Part shown: piece by piece, positions 44,086-56,100 of the stretch
Position numbering within the stretch: the stretch's first letter is position 1
How the letters are laid out: every line of letters starts with the position of its first letter
Origin: Pisaster brevispinus
Lineage: Eukaryota; Echinodermata; Asteroidea; Forcipulatida; Asteriidae
Direction: 5' to 3'
Assembly (NCBI GenBank): GCA_023634235.1
Contig: JAMKCF010000011.1
Coordinates: forward strand, 7,793,218-7,857,217
DNA: 64,000 bases
Translations under genes and position numbers: made by a program
Notes under the pieces: generated by a model
Database searches by the model: none
Told to the model about the DNA's origin: nothing
The model's input: the letters and a program-made list of their open reading frames with translations, nothing else

Positions 44086-47000
44086 ATGATGGATCAACCC
44101 AGTCAAGACTCCACAACAAGGGCAAGGGAGAAAACGGGTGAGTGAGGCTGAATTTGAAATACATTTTTTGGGAAAATCCATGAGACTGTATTAATGACAC
44201 TTGTTATTACTGTTACTGTTACTTGGTGTTGGGCCAAGTAGAACTAATGTAGTATACCCAGTAACTGGGGCACTGTACTCTGTTTTATCAAATTTGGAAA
44301 TCTGCGGTTGTACTGGTTCTAGGCATGTAGCTGAAAATTTACCCGACCAGAATTTTGTTACAGAAAAGGTGTCAAGGAAATTGCATGCTTAACAAAGACT
44401 TTCAGTTTCATGACAAAAAAAAGTACCAGAATCAAAATGAGAAAACTTTCTTCTCAGTTTAACCATGCTACACTCTCTCACTAGAGTATGACTGTATGAC
44501 AGTACCACGGCACAGGCTGTTACTAGATCAACAATTTGAAAAAACACATTTTTCCATTTCATTTATGTTAACAACTGGGAGCTCTTTTTACTGCATCAAG
44601 CTTCTTTGTCTGACCGGGTAGTGTACTTGGAACTAGTACGGCAGCGGGAGCATCAAAGACATCTGCCCGAGATTATTTGCCAACATTATGTAAAAAAAAA
44701 GAGGTTATTTTGCAGTTAACTCTCATACTTTTTTATACTATTTTTAGATTTATTAACAGGAACACGTGTCACCAAGCAGATATTGAAAACAAGAAGTGGA
44801 GAATTTGATATTGAAAGCATCCACAGCCTTCACCTGAAAGAAATGGGTTAGTTTCTATCTTAAGTATTTCCTTGTATATTTTGACTTCCTGGTCAATTGT
44901 GTAGTAGTATTAAAGGTAAAGGGGGCCATTCACACAAAAAGGTAACGCTTTCTCAAGCGTACAAAATGTACACTCTTTCAGGACCCCCCCCCCCCCCCCC
45001 TCAGAAGTGTACGAAAGAAAATGTTGAACTCTTTTATGCTATTTTATATTCTCGGCAACTGAACCATGAATTGGGCCCGGTTGAGGGTGGGAAACTACAA
45101 CTGTACAGCCCTAGCCCACCTTGTTGGGCTGTTATGGCTCTCTTTTAACATCGGTCTCATTACAGTCGCCATTAATAAGACCGATGTTAAAAGAGAGCCA
45201 TAACAGCCCAACAAGGTGGGCTAGTACAGCCCATACAATGATTTGACTGCAAGTCTAGTTTTGCCGTCAACTCAATCATGCATGTGAAGCTAGCTGTATG
45301 ACATGGGATATGAAGATGGCTGGGAGTGGGGATGGCTGGCTCTTGATTCTAACCTGCAAAGATTTCTACAAATCATTGATCTTAATTGTGAGTTTTACCC
45401 ATCGGTTACTGGCTTGATACAAATTTTGTAAATCAAAATGTTATTGTATTTTAGAAAGCGTACATGGGCCACCTCCTTCCCCTTGCGTATGGTTTGTATA
45501 GGGAAATGGGGAATGGTTACCATTGTCATGGTGGAGACTTAGTAACGACTTTTATTTTTCAACTTTATCTGTTTTGTTGAACATAAACCCATTTTTGACC
45601 CAACCTTTAAAAACAAAGGCATTGCTTTTACAAAAAAGAAGTATCAGGCTAGCCCTTGGTAAATCCTTACATATGAATTTCCCCCAACAGTAAAACTTTT
45701 TTTTGGAGGGGGCGGGGGGCAAGAATATTCATACATCTACTTCACTCCAACCCCCAACCCCTACTTTTCTTGCCATCAAGAAATTATCAATAATATGACT
45801 CCCACAGAAGTATATTGTACACAATACTAAAAGAAAACTCAAAGGCGCATGTCACAAAAAATTATTCTCGTCTTGGTTTGTTGTTGAGAGAATCAGGTTT
45901 AAGTTTTTTAGTCGGATCTTCTGTGAAATATCAAGGGAAAAAACCCGTATTATCCAATATTCACACTAAGAGTTGTGCCTGTAGGACTTAAATAGAATTA
46001 TAAAATGCTCAATTCTGAAATCAGGCACTTTTCCTGCCAGTACTTAAACCTGGGTTTATTTGCTCATCAATACGATGAAAAGAAGAGCTTTTAAATAACA
46101 CTTTAGGCCTATAAGAGAAGTATTTTTTCTCTGTATAATGTTGACATGACATCACAATATCATGGATGATGTTTCAGTTGTCTTTACGTTTAATGCCATT
46201 TCATTTTTTTTTTTAAGTCAGTGATTTTGGCATGGGGTGTCACATTTATGTTATTTGAAACCAGCCAGGTACAATATCTGCTTGATTGTTAACCGTTTTT
46301 GACTTACTTCCTCTCCAGATATTGATAATCTTGGTTGCATTGGAGACTGCACATATCTGGAACGTCTTGATATCAGCAGAAATGACCTTGTCAACCTTAG
46401 ACCTTTGACCCCTCTCAAGCAGCTGTCCTATTTAAATATCTCTGCCAACCGCATTACAGATATTGGTAAGTATGATGAAGCGATGCCAAATGATGATGAG
46501 GTTACTGCGGATTGAGTTCCCGACCTTGTCCATGCATGCTCTATTGACCATTGAGCAAAAAAAGCAGTTTATACCCATTGGGCTGACAGTCCAAAAACTT
46601 ATGGGGATATAGTATATCCCACCCTAATTGAGGGATTTACACCAGTGCAATTAACCAATTCTAAATCCAGTTGGTGACATTGGAATCATATGAAGATTGT
46701 TTTTCCAATTGAACCCCTTTGGCAAATAAAATTGGATTTCCAATTGGACTGAGTTGGTCTAATATTTTGATTCCATTTGGAAATTCAGTATTCCAATATA
46801 AACCAACTTACACCAACTCAATACCAACTCAATCCAATTCTTTCCAACTGGATGTCCAATTGGAATGAATTGGACATTTTGGTAAGGGAGACAAAAATCT
46901 AGAGAAAACCATAAAGAATGCTCCAGGTTCCACAGTAGAGCTTTTGAAACCAAGATAAGCACTAAGTAGAAAACATTCCGAAGATGCTGTTTTTATTCAG

Positions 47001-49436
47001 CGTGCTTCGGCCAAACATGAAAAAAAGTTGGTACAGAATGCCCCACAGTTTTGAAAGAAACCTGGGGAGAACCCTGGTTTGTATGCTTGTGAAACTGTTG
47101 ATCATGTGAACAGCTCATTAGAACTGTTTGCTTTGATTAATTGATGTATTTCAGATCCCTTGAAGGAACTCGTGAATCTTCAAAAGCTCAATGCTTCTGG
47201 GAATCTCATCGGCAGTATTGATAGTCTCCAATCCCTGTCAAGCTTAGACTCCTTCACCAGTCTGATTTTACACGACACAGTGACTGATCTGAACAATCCA
47301 GTATGCCTCAATGCGTCTTATAAAGCCAATGTTGTGGCTATCCTGCCGAGGTTAACTATCCTAGACGGTGAGAGAGTGACGGGGAAAGGCAGCGAGTTGT
47401 ATCAACTTTGTAAGAAACTGGACGACATGTTGGAAGGTATTTGTGAAGTTATTACTTTATTTGCTTACATCAAGACTGGTTGTGGCATGTGGTGACCGAG
47501 CCGTCAAGCGAACCGGACTCAAGCTCTGGTGTTTCTGATCAACGCAGTGAGGCTTTGAGTCCCAATCTTGGCACTTGTCCTTAAGGAAGACACATTATTG
47601 CTTTGTTCTTGGGATGGGAAATAAAGCCGTAGGTCCCGTGTGTTGTCTAACAGGAGCTCAAAAGTCCCAAGAAGCAGCACAACGAATTATAAACCATATG
47701 CATATGTGTACATGCAATCACTTCAATTTTTTGGTTTGGACCAGAAGGCAAGGTCAAAATGGGGTAATGTCATGTTGGTATGTTCAAAGAGTCGGTGATC
47801 CCCTGGCTGCTGCTTCCTAGGTTGTATCGTAAACTTGGGTGTGATCCCTGGCTACACGGCAGTTAACAGTTGTATGGCTTCTGACTGGCACACCCCCCCA
47901 CCCCCCCCCACCCCCCGAACAAAGATAAGGACAAAATAGGGAGACTGCCAACATAGGGCTAGATATAGCTCAGTTGGTAGAGGGCCGGCACGTTAACCTG
48001 GAAGTTATTGGTTCAAATCCAGTTCTAATCAACTTTTCTTTGTTCAACCCCAAATCATTTACAATTTTACCCAGTCAGTTTCCCTTGTGGTTTATTATTT
48101 GATACCAAGAATTTGTTCATATGACATACAAATGGGAATGCTAGGTTGCAGCAGACTTACCAGGTAAGTTTTCATTGTATACAAGTTCTGAGCATTGAGT
48201 ACAATTCAGAGACCAATGGATTTACCTGGTAAGTCTGCTGCCACCTAGTGTCCAAAAAAGTCTCCCATTGTGAAAATATCTGACTGTGTATATAGTTCAG
48301 GAGATAGATAGAGAGGATTTGAATAGCAATAATCACATTTAACTGTTAACAAGGTAATCTAGTATTTTCCACTTTAATGACAAGTTATTTGTATACTTTT
48401 GGAATTTTCTTTTTTGATAAAATTACACGTCAGTTGAAAATGGTTATCTGAAAATTGTATTATCTGTAACTACATGTAGATGAAGCTAAAGAAAGTCCAC
48501 CTGTAAGAACAGCATCTCAAGAATCATGGGTGTCTAAAGACTTCTGGCAACTGAAAGCACCAGGGAAGACTGATGAGACAGGATGGGAAGTTGAGAAACA
48601 GTTCCAAGGTAAATTTCTCGTCCATTTGTGTGTTCTGGAGGAAAATGAAGATGACCAGTGGCCAAATCCCCTCCTCAAAAGCCCTCGGTGCATGGGGCTC
48701 AAAATAACGACTAAACCACAGGCAAGGGTCATGGAATTTTAGCTTCCGACCGATAACCCCAAAACTAAACAAGTCCTGCAGTCTAGTATTGTCCAAACAT
48801 TGCACTTTTATGTAATTTATTTTTGTACATTTTCAATTGAAGCAGTTTTAGTTCCAAACGTCCTCCTAAAAGTGAAGACAATTTTATAAAAGTATTTTAT
48901 CTTATGTAGGTTTCGATGAATCGCATGGCGAGGTAGCAATGTTTGTATACAGCACACACTGATCCTTGTCATTTGATTGGTGGAACACACGGATCACGTG
49001 CCATCTGTCATTTTGCCATGAAGGCCTATACAGCAGCGACTCTCTAAAATTTAATATAAGAGTACTATGTAAAAAAAAATATAGGACGCTTCACAGCGTC
49101 ATTTCCAAGATTTCCATTTCTCGAAATGAGGCAACATCCTCTAACAGCGAACAAGGTTGGGGTCTACATGAAGTCGTCCGCGCTTAGTGAAATTTGAGCT
49201 CTGGTTCATCCTAGACATTGGCTGTGTGCAATTCATGTTAGGATAGTGTTAGTATTGTAGACACTGTTAATAGTGTTATGGACGCACACTGTTTTTTTTT
49301 AATTAGCAGGCAGGCTCTAATTGGTTTATTCATTCTATTACAAAATGTGTTTACAGATATATTGAAAAGCTGTAGAGACTTGGAAAGTGATGCCTCCAGA
49401 AGTCTGACCAACGGACCAAAGAACCCAGCTTCATGA
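44086..49436 (+). CDS. LRRC61: Leucine-rich repeat-containing protein 61
   Basis: Six coding exons give 262 aa, close to the vertebrate LRRC61 length: 44086-44137, 44748-44846, 46319-46465, 47155-47436, 48480-48608, 49357-49436. All five introns are GT/AG and phase 1. The start is the first of two adjacent ATGs (MMDQPSQDS), chosen because it splices in frame into DLLTGTRVTKQILKTRSGEF. Leucine-rich repeats run through exons 2-4 (LERLDISRNDL; LSYLNISANRI; LQKLNASGNLI). They are followed by the family block ILDGERVTGKGSELYQLC and a C-terminal DILKSCRDLESDASRSL segment. The match to LRRC61 extends along the whole protein. No catalytic residues are expected; the LRR fold is a protein-binding platform and the cellular role is poorly known. 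Exon 1 is short and carries most of the uncertainty. Confidence 0.92.
45111..45224. repeat. Near-perfect hairpin, 52-bp arms, in LRRC61 intron 2
   Basis: Arms 45111-45162 and 45173-45224 are complementary except for one mismatch, with a 10-base loop (CAGTCGCCAT). The arms begin CTAGCCCACCTTGTTGGGC and include AGAGAGCCATAACAGCCC on the right. A transcript on either strand would form a long stem. It is more likely a recent MITE or local inverted duplication than a microRNA, but the low divergence is notable. Confidence 0.85.
47956..48032 (+). repeat. tRNA-derived SINE head (tRNA-Asn-like)
   Basis: An A box (TAGCTCAGTTGGTAGAG) and a B box (GGTTCAAATCC) are well preserved. The T arm pairs and the anticodon position reads GTT. 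However, the acceptor stem does not pair, the anticodon stem has a mismatch and position 33 is C rather than T. This is a tRNA-like pol III promoter of a SINE or tRNA pseudogene, not a working tRNA. It lies in LRRC61 intron 4. Confidence 0.65.
48132..48262. repeat. GCTAGGTGGCAGCAG palindromic MITE, copy 3 of 3
   Basis: Arms GCTAGGTTGCAGCAGACTTA and GTCTGCTGCCACCTAG with an inner ACCAGGTAAG/TTACCTGGTAA pair. Independent of the arrestin duplication, so it shows the family is dispersed. In LRRC61 intron 4. Confidence 0.65.
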
Positions 49437-50785
49437 AGTCATGACTTCTCAACAAATATTAAGCTGAAATTTACAACTGCAGCATTAAAGCAGAGAAAAG
49501 TAATAATTCCAGTCCTTCAGATGTTGTTCCAACCATCAACCACATAACAGCTGAAACATTTTGTCTCTGTTTTCATGAGGTGGCAAATCTGGGCCACAGC
49601 CAAATTTTGTGTTCGGAGAAAATCGCGTTTGAAGTTGAAGCAGTTTTCAAACTGCTGTTTCGGAGACAGCTTACTTTTTTTTTCTTTAAAATTTTTACTA
49701 CCACAATCAAACTGACTTCTTCAGTCATACAGAACTGTTGATATGTTTTCACTTTTGAAAACTATTTTGATAAGTTTTTAATTCCTAAACACATTTGTCA
49801 CTTCTTGAATTGAAAAGGAAAAACGACATGTGCATGCAGAGTGCTGTGCACAAACCAATTGTGATTTTTGGAAGACGGTGACTAGTTTCTTCTTCTTTTT
49901 TGCTTTCATAAGCTTAAAGTTGCATGGCCTGATTTTTGCCGAAAGACACTTTTTAAAAGAACATTCTCTCGGAAAGAATATAGATTTAAGTTATCTTTAT
50001 ATAGATTTAAGAGGACTATCTATTCCCACCTTCAGCTCCTCTGAGTTATTTTCATCTTAAATGCTTTCTTCTTGTAGCCCCTTACCAAGACTCGCTTTCA
50101 GTCACGTTTGGGGTAAACTTGCACACACAAAAATAAAAATGTAAAAGTGTATGACCATTGTCGTACGATTCCGTGATAATTGAAAGACGGATGTCACAAT
50201 TTGGCATCATTAGTTTGTATATTGATTTATTGATTGATGATTTATGAAGTGTGTTTAGTTATAGTTTTCAATGGTCACGTTTTATCATTCCAGCAATTTT
50301 GAAATATTAAGGTTTAGATTTGATTGCCAAATGAGTTTGTGATTTTTTACTTGATTTGTTTTGTTCTTGCAATGATTTGGTTGTTTTTTATGAGTAAGAT
50401 GCAATTTGATTGCACATTTTATAATTTTGTTTAATGTTTTCAGAAAAATTAAAATTATATTAAATTAAATCAGCACAGGGTAATCAGATTGCGAGGTGTA
50501 AATAATTTATTTCAATAATATACTTTCACCACAGCTGTTTATTTTTTTAAGCAGAGTGAAGATTTTCAATTGCAATGATCCAGTCCTTTCCCAGCAGAGT
50601 AAATTTTGTTAATGAATCATAGTTTTTAGTTAATTTTATTAAATGTCAAAAGACAGATACTATAACCTTAAGACATTCAGCTTGTTCACACCCCCATAGC
50701 CCCTCCCCTATGACCCTCTCCCCCTTTGTTCCTCCTTTGTTCTGTGCACTTAAGGAAAATCCTATTCTTAAACACTGTGTGGATG

Positions 50786-51183
50786 TGTTTAAAGGGAAGG
50801 TGTTTGGTAATCACTCTTAAAATCAATGGCTTTACAAACTTATTGGTTAGAAGCCTACAGCAGCTTTCGATAGTAAAAATCATTTTAAGAAGCCTTTCAC
50901 TTCAAAGTAATGTGGTTATGTAAAAAGACATCTGTTTTTATGCCCCAAAATTTGAATTTGAGAAGCGCTACTGTCAGAACTGTTTCTCAGATTGTGTGTT
51001 GCTATTAGCAATTATTCTTCCTGCGTGGACATTTTCGCTCTGGATTTTTCGGCGATATCTCAAAAACGCGAGAACCTTTTCAAATGAAATTTCCACAAGT
51101 TAGTTTAATTGTATATATCTACACTTACATAGGATTAAATAATCAAGCGGTTCCAAAAACCAAAGGTATACTTTGCCTTTAAG
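50786..51183 (+). repeat. TTAA-type MITE-like repeat, copy 4 of 4
   Basis: Best-preserved ends: TTTAAAGGGAAGGT on the left and ATACTTTGCCTTTAAG on the right, which are imperfect inverted repeats. The interior carries the same TTTTTCGGCGATATCTCAAA block as the other copies. Confidence 0.7.
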
Positions 51184-51499
51184 TCCACATAGTGTTTCAA
51201 GTCCCTACATTATGTGGACCTCTTTTGTTCTCAGGTCCGCACTTCGTGTGAAGTGTTAAAACACACATTCGGATCGGGTTTGTGGGGTCCTGCCATTGTT
51301 GTTCTATTATTCCTTTTTTTTTAAAGAATCCTACATGGGGTCATAGTTGTAAAAAGAAAAAACTTTGTGAGGTTCATTGTTCCAATGAACCCCCATAAGG
51401 GCCAGTGCATACGCCAGGGCTCTGTGTTTCATACACTGTGGACATTTCTTTGTTCTATACACCTGTGTTCTCCAACACTTAAAAAAACACTGGGTATGC

Positions 51500-51770
51500 A
51501 TTACATATGAAGTGTGCACCTGAGAAGAAAAGAGGTCTACTTAAGGCAATGTTTTGAAACACTATGTGGACTTACACATGTCCACACAGGGTTTTCATCA
51601 GTACGGTTGAAGTATAGGATTTACCTTACGTGTATATCCAGAACAAAGGAATGTCCACAGAGTGAATGCAACACAGAGCTGGCTGTGTGGACGTTCTGAA
51701 GTCCACATAGTGTTTCACATTGTGTGGTCCTCTTTTGTTCTCAGGTCCATACTTCATATGTAACACTTGA
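51500..51770. repeat. GTCCACA-type repeat cluster
   Basis: Several alternating TGTGGAC and GTCCACA motifs occur with the phrases TTTTGTTCTCAGGTCC and GAAACACTATGTGGAC, related to those at 51.18-51.26, 26.86 and 35.99 kb. Probably nested or partly duplicated palindromic elements. Confidence 0.5.
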
Positions 51771-53151
51771 ACACACAATAGGATAAATCTGCAGGTACAT
51801 GTAATGTGGACAAGACCCTACCCCACATCATCACCTCCAAATTTACCCCACCTGATGAGACCAGTTGTTCTAGACTCGCTTAACTTGGAAAATATGTTTT
51901 TTTAAATGTTTGCTGTTTACCATTTTTTGTTTGGTTTTTGTATTTGTGATAACTTTCTTAATCAATTCCAGCTTTGTCCAAGTTTTTATAAATTTGTATC
52001 AATGTCTGTTTTGTTTTTCGCTTAGTTCAGGGGTATCTAATTGTAATTTTTCTCCATGATGACTCTATTTTTGCTATTTTTTTTTTGTCGGAGGAGTATT
52101 GGAATAATCGCTAATTTCTGGCTGGTCCGGATTTGTGATTTTGTTTTTTTATACTTATTTTGTTTATATTGTAAGCATGTCATACTGGTATTGTTGCCCT
52201 GTGATCACTACCGACCATGTTCTGTGTTTTTAGACCCAAATAAATAAATAAATGAGTTTATGATAATAGTGGTACTCAAATACATTCTTTTTGAAGCCAT
52301 CCAGGGTTTCCCTTTAACTTTTTTAGTGACTGGCCAGCAGGACCAGTTAGCTTATCATTTCACTGGTCAGTCATCATTTTAACTAGTCCCTATTTCAAAT
52401 GAAATAGGGAAGCTTTTCAAACTGGACTAGCCAGCCGGGGAATTCGACTGGTCCTCAGGTGTTTTAGCTGGCATTTGGCCAGCGGACCACTGTTAAAAGA
52501 GAACACTGCAATCCATGGGTGGCTGCGGGAAAACAGTCAGTCTAATGATCAACCAGGAGAGGGTGCTATGGTAGGGCCATTATTGGATTAAAAAACTAAT
52601 CATGTGTCAATATAAGCATGCAGGAAGGAAATAGAGGCGTAAGAAAACCCTCTCCGCAAAGAATGGTCAATGAAGTTATCAAATCTTTAGATGAGATTTT
52701 AAAGAAATTTTGAATAAGTTTCAGCTAAGTTTCAATTAACAATCTTGTCCGTTTATGGCCTCGAAATGTGCAGTAGGAATCCCTGTTGCATTTTGACCAA
52801 AGACATTATTTCAGCAAGCAAATATTTTGTGCTATTCATTTATAGCAATGGTCATTGTCTGCACTGATCTATTGTATCAAAAGAGTCAGTTCCTGAAATT
52901 GCGCCCAGTGCACATACATTTTAGCCCGAGTACCCATCTTGCCCCTTCGGCGCTCTATCACCTTTGATTTAAGGTGTACTCGGTGCGCCATAGCCGGCCA
53001 CCATCAGCCGGTCGTCTGTCATGTCTCCTGTGGTGGTGCGCATGTAGAGTAAGGGACCGCGTAGCGGTGTGACATACGACGTACGTCGGTGCGGTAAGTA
53101 GTCGTCAGGTTCGGCGTTTGCTTCAGAAGAAACCTTAATTTGGGGGGTAAA

Positions 53152-56100
53152 ATGTCAGCAGTTTGTGGAAGATGTAAAGAGGGAGAGGTTGTGTTCGAGT
53201 GTGCCGACTGTGTAGGAAGTAAACGGCGTGGTAGGTGTTTCTTTTTACTTTCTTAAATGCCATCCATACGAAAGAAAAGATAAATGTTCACACAAGTAAG
53301 ACAATGTGTCTGGCACCTTGTCAACAAACTCCACGTGTTTGTGTATAGCATTTTGCAGTGTCAAGAGCATGACGAGTTGGTCCTCCACCCGACTAATGAA
53401 ATTTTTACAGTTTAAAACTTGCTCAAATTGCATGAACAATAGCTTAGGTGTGAGCAAAATTTGCAACAAAAATAATTGTTAGTAATGATTGTCACTTAAT
53501 AAAGATTAATTTATTTTTTCTTCACTTTTTGAGTTTGTTTAAATTGAAACTAATTTAATTAATGATGATGTCAATGATGAATTGAATTTGAATGAAAACA
53601 ATTGATTGAAAGGACTAGTTATTTTAATGTTGAAAACAACTTGAACTTTAAAAAGACAAAGTAGAATTTAGAAAGTGCGGCTAACAAGTGGTAAGCTAAC
53701 TACATGTGAAGTGGATATTTTGCTGTCACCGGCTTTAGCAAGCACTGTTCCAGCTGGCAGATTACATAGCCTAGGGTTAGCGCTCTTGACGAGTTCACAA
53801 ATACTGAAATAGCGACAAGAGAAGAGTGCTTGAAATTACTGATATATTTTTACTGGCACTGCTGACAGTGCTGTGCTGTGTGCTTCGGTGAGATGCCTGT
53901 CAATCAACGATTTCCCTTCTTTTATCAATTAGAAATTTACTCAGACATTTAAATAATACTAAAATAGTACACAGTTTTCTTTTTCTGATCTGTGGCCCCT
54001 GAGCGAGGATTTTTTAAGGGAACTAAAAGTCTAAAATTGTAAATGGCCTGAATCCCATGAAGATGAGGTCACACAATTAAGCTTGAGAGGCTTTAGTAGA
54101 CTAGTGGTTACCCAGTTCTACCATGTAACAGGTTAAAAATCAGAACTGGTACTGCGGTTTCACTTTTCTTTAGTCCTGGTTACCCGTGGAGGTCGGTTCT
54201 GCTTTTCTCGTACAGTACAGTAGGCCTACAACTTACAAGAGTACCAAGTCAGTGTGCAGGATTCAGAGCTGAGATTATCAGCTCAGAAGTCAAAAGACTT
54301 TCCAAAACAGAGCTTTGTGTTGTGCTGGACAGTGTGGCAGGAGATTCTGTCAACTACATTCGAATCAACTACTATTCAAGCAGACTATCATCCTGTGTCT
54401 TAGGCTATGTTTTTCATTGAATCTGCTGTTTTTTTAACTTGTTAAGTATGTTGGACTTTATTTTCCTTTTTATTAATCCTCTTAGTCTTGAGGAATTGGT
54501 AGCTAAAACATTCATTATTGACCGCTAAAAAAGAAAATGTAATCAGACATTTCATCGTGCGGCCGGATCTCTTGCGCACACATACCCAAAGAAACTAAAA
54601 TGGCATTCATCGAGTAGCGACCACCATTGACCCAGGAAATGCCTCTTTTTTGTTTTCATGATTTCAACATTTTGTGGTTATTTAAAGTGACTTTTCCTCT
54701 CATGACATCCTTTGAATCTGTCTACACATGGTAGGAGCTAATAAGTTGTTAAAAAACCTTTAAAGGTGTGGGTCGGAGAGGGCTTTTTTTGCCAAGATTT
54801 CTAGGCCTGCTATTTTGTGAATTGTGTTGGTTTTATTTCTTATGTTACAGGTGAGTTGCTGCCGTTATGTGATCCCTGTAATGTTTTAATCCATATCGGA
54901 TTCCTTGAAGATCATCAAGTCATCTCTGTTGCAATTAAGGTAACATGACTATGTTATTTTGAGGTCTGGCTTTACAATGGGATCCTTAAGGTCAGGCAAA
55001 GCGTTTGAAACAATAAATAGGCCTAAATCTTCCTGATTCTTACCATGATATTTCACAATTAGGTAAAATTAGAATGCTTTAGGTAGCTTCAAGCCAAAAC
55101 CCAAGTTGCCCATAAATATGGCGTCTCTTAGAATGATCTGTACAGGGTTCTCCCCATGTACAAGCTAGCCTATCGGGCCCATACATTTAAATTGCGAGCG
55201 ATACACTCAAATTTCGTCCAATGTGCAAACAAATATACTTCATATTCATAAAACAGTTCACATTGCATCGTGTGCTGTCATGACAGGTTGATCAGAGCCC
55301 ACACAGTTTTGCTTAAAGATTGTATTTTGCCGAGTTGAATTTAGCAGGATACCAGTCTAGAGCAATGTACATAACAGTGTACTTGGCTGCTTAAGTTATT
55401 TTATATGTGTTTATATATTATTTTATATTATTTTATTAGTAGGGGAGATGGCCTTAGCTTTCGATCCAATCCGGACCTTAGTCAGAGGCATAAACAAGAA
55501 CAAACACAAACATATCCAGTTATAGCAAAAAGAGGAGCAAAGGATTAAGGGAGAGTATCCAGAAAAAAGCGGGAAAATATAGCCAATCAGAATTGTAAAT
55601 TTACTGGCTGAGAACCAATAAGAGTGAAGAAGTGAGGACAAAGGATGGTCAGTGTGAAAGGCTGGATCACTGGACCATAAAGGTGGTGCCACATTGTAGG
55701 CATTACAATGCGGGAAGCATGAAAGGGTAGGATTAGAGAACAAGCCACATAAGAAAATGCAACTAACAATAGGAGGCAAGATCAAAGTAATTATAGAATA
55801 AAAGGAATCAGTAAAAATAGTTTAAACTAAGTAAGAGGAACCTGCAGAGTGAGCAGGTTATTAAATCCTCTGTAAAGGGAATAGGTAATTGACAGGTTAA
55901 CTCCAAACTTCTTGAGAGAGAAAAAAGAAGTGTAGAGATGGACAAGTGTATAGAACATGTAAATGACAGTAACTGTATGTATCTTAGGTAGAAGGTAGAA
56001 GCGTGCTGTACGGGGGTCCTGTGGAAGGAGATAGTTGAAGGTATCTTTGTCGATACCGTTGGCATTGTGGATTCTAACCAGGGTGTCACTGATTTGTTTG

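Larger units (their letters stand above)
49437..53151. other. LRRC61 3' flank and intergenic region
   Basis: No additional gene is supported. A possible LRRC61 polyadenylation signal AATAAA is at 50132-50137. Repeats include a TTAA-type MITE (50.79 kb), GTCCACAC-type palindromes (51.18-51.77 kb) and an AAATAAATAAATAAA tail near 52.24 kb that resembles the 3' end of a retroposon. The last 200 bp should hold the promoter of the B-box/Tudor gene. Confidence 0.5.

Noticed and set aside
47956..48032. Functional tRNA-Asn gene
   Set aside because: A and B boxes are good, but the acceptor stem does not pair and the base before the anticodon is C, so it is a SINE head or pseudogene.
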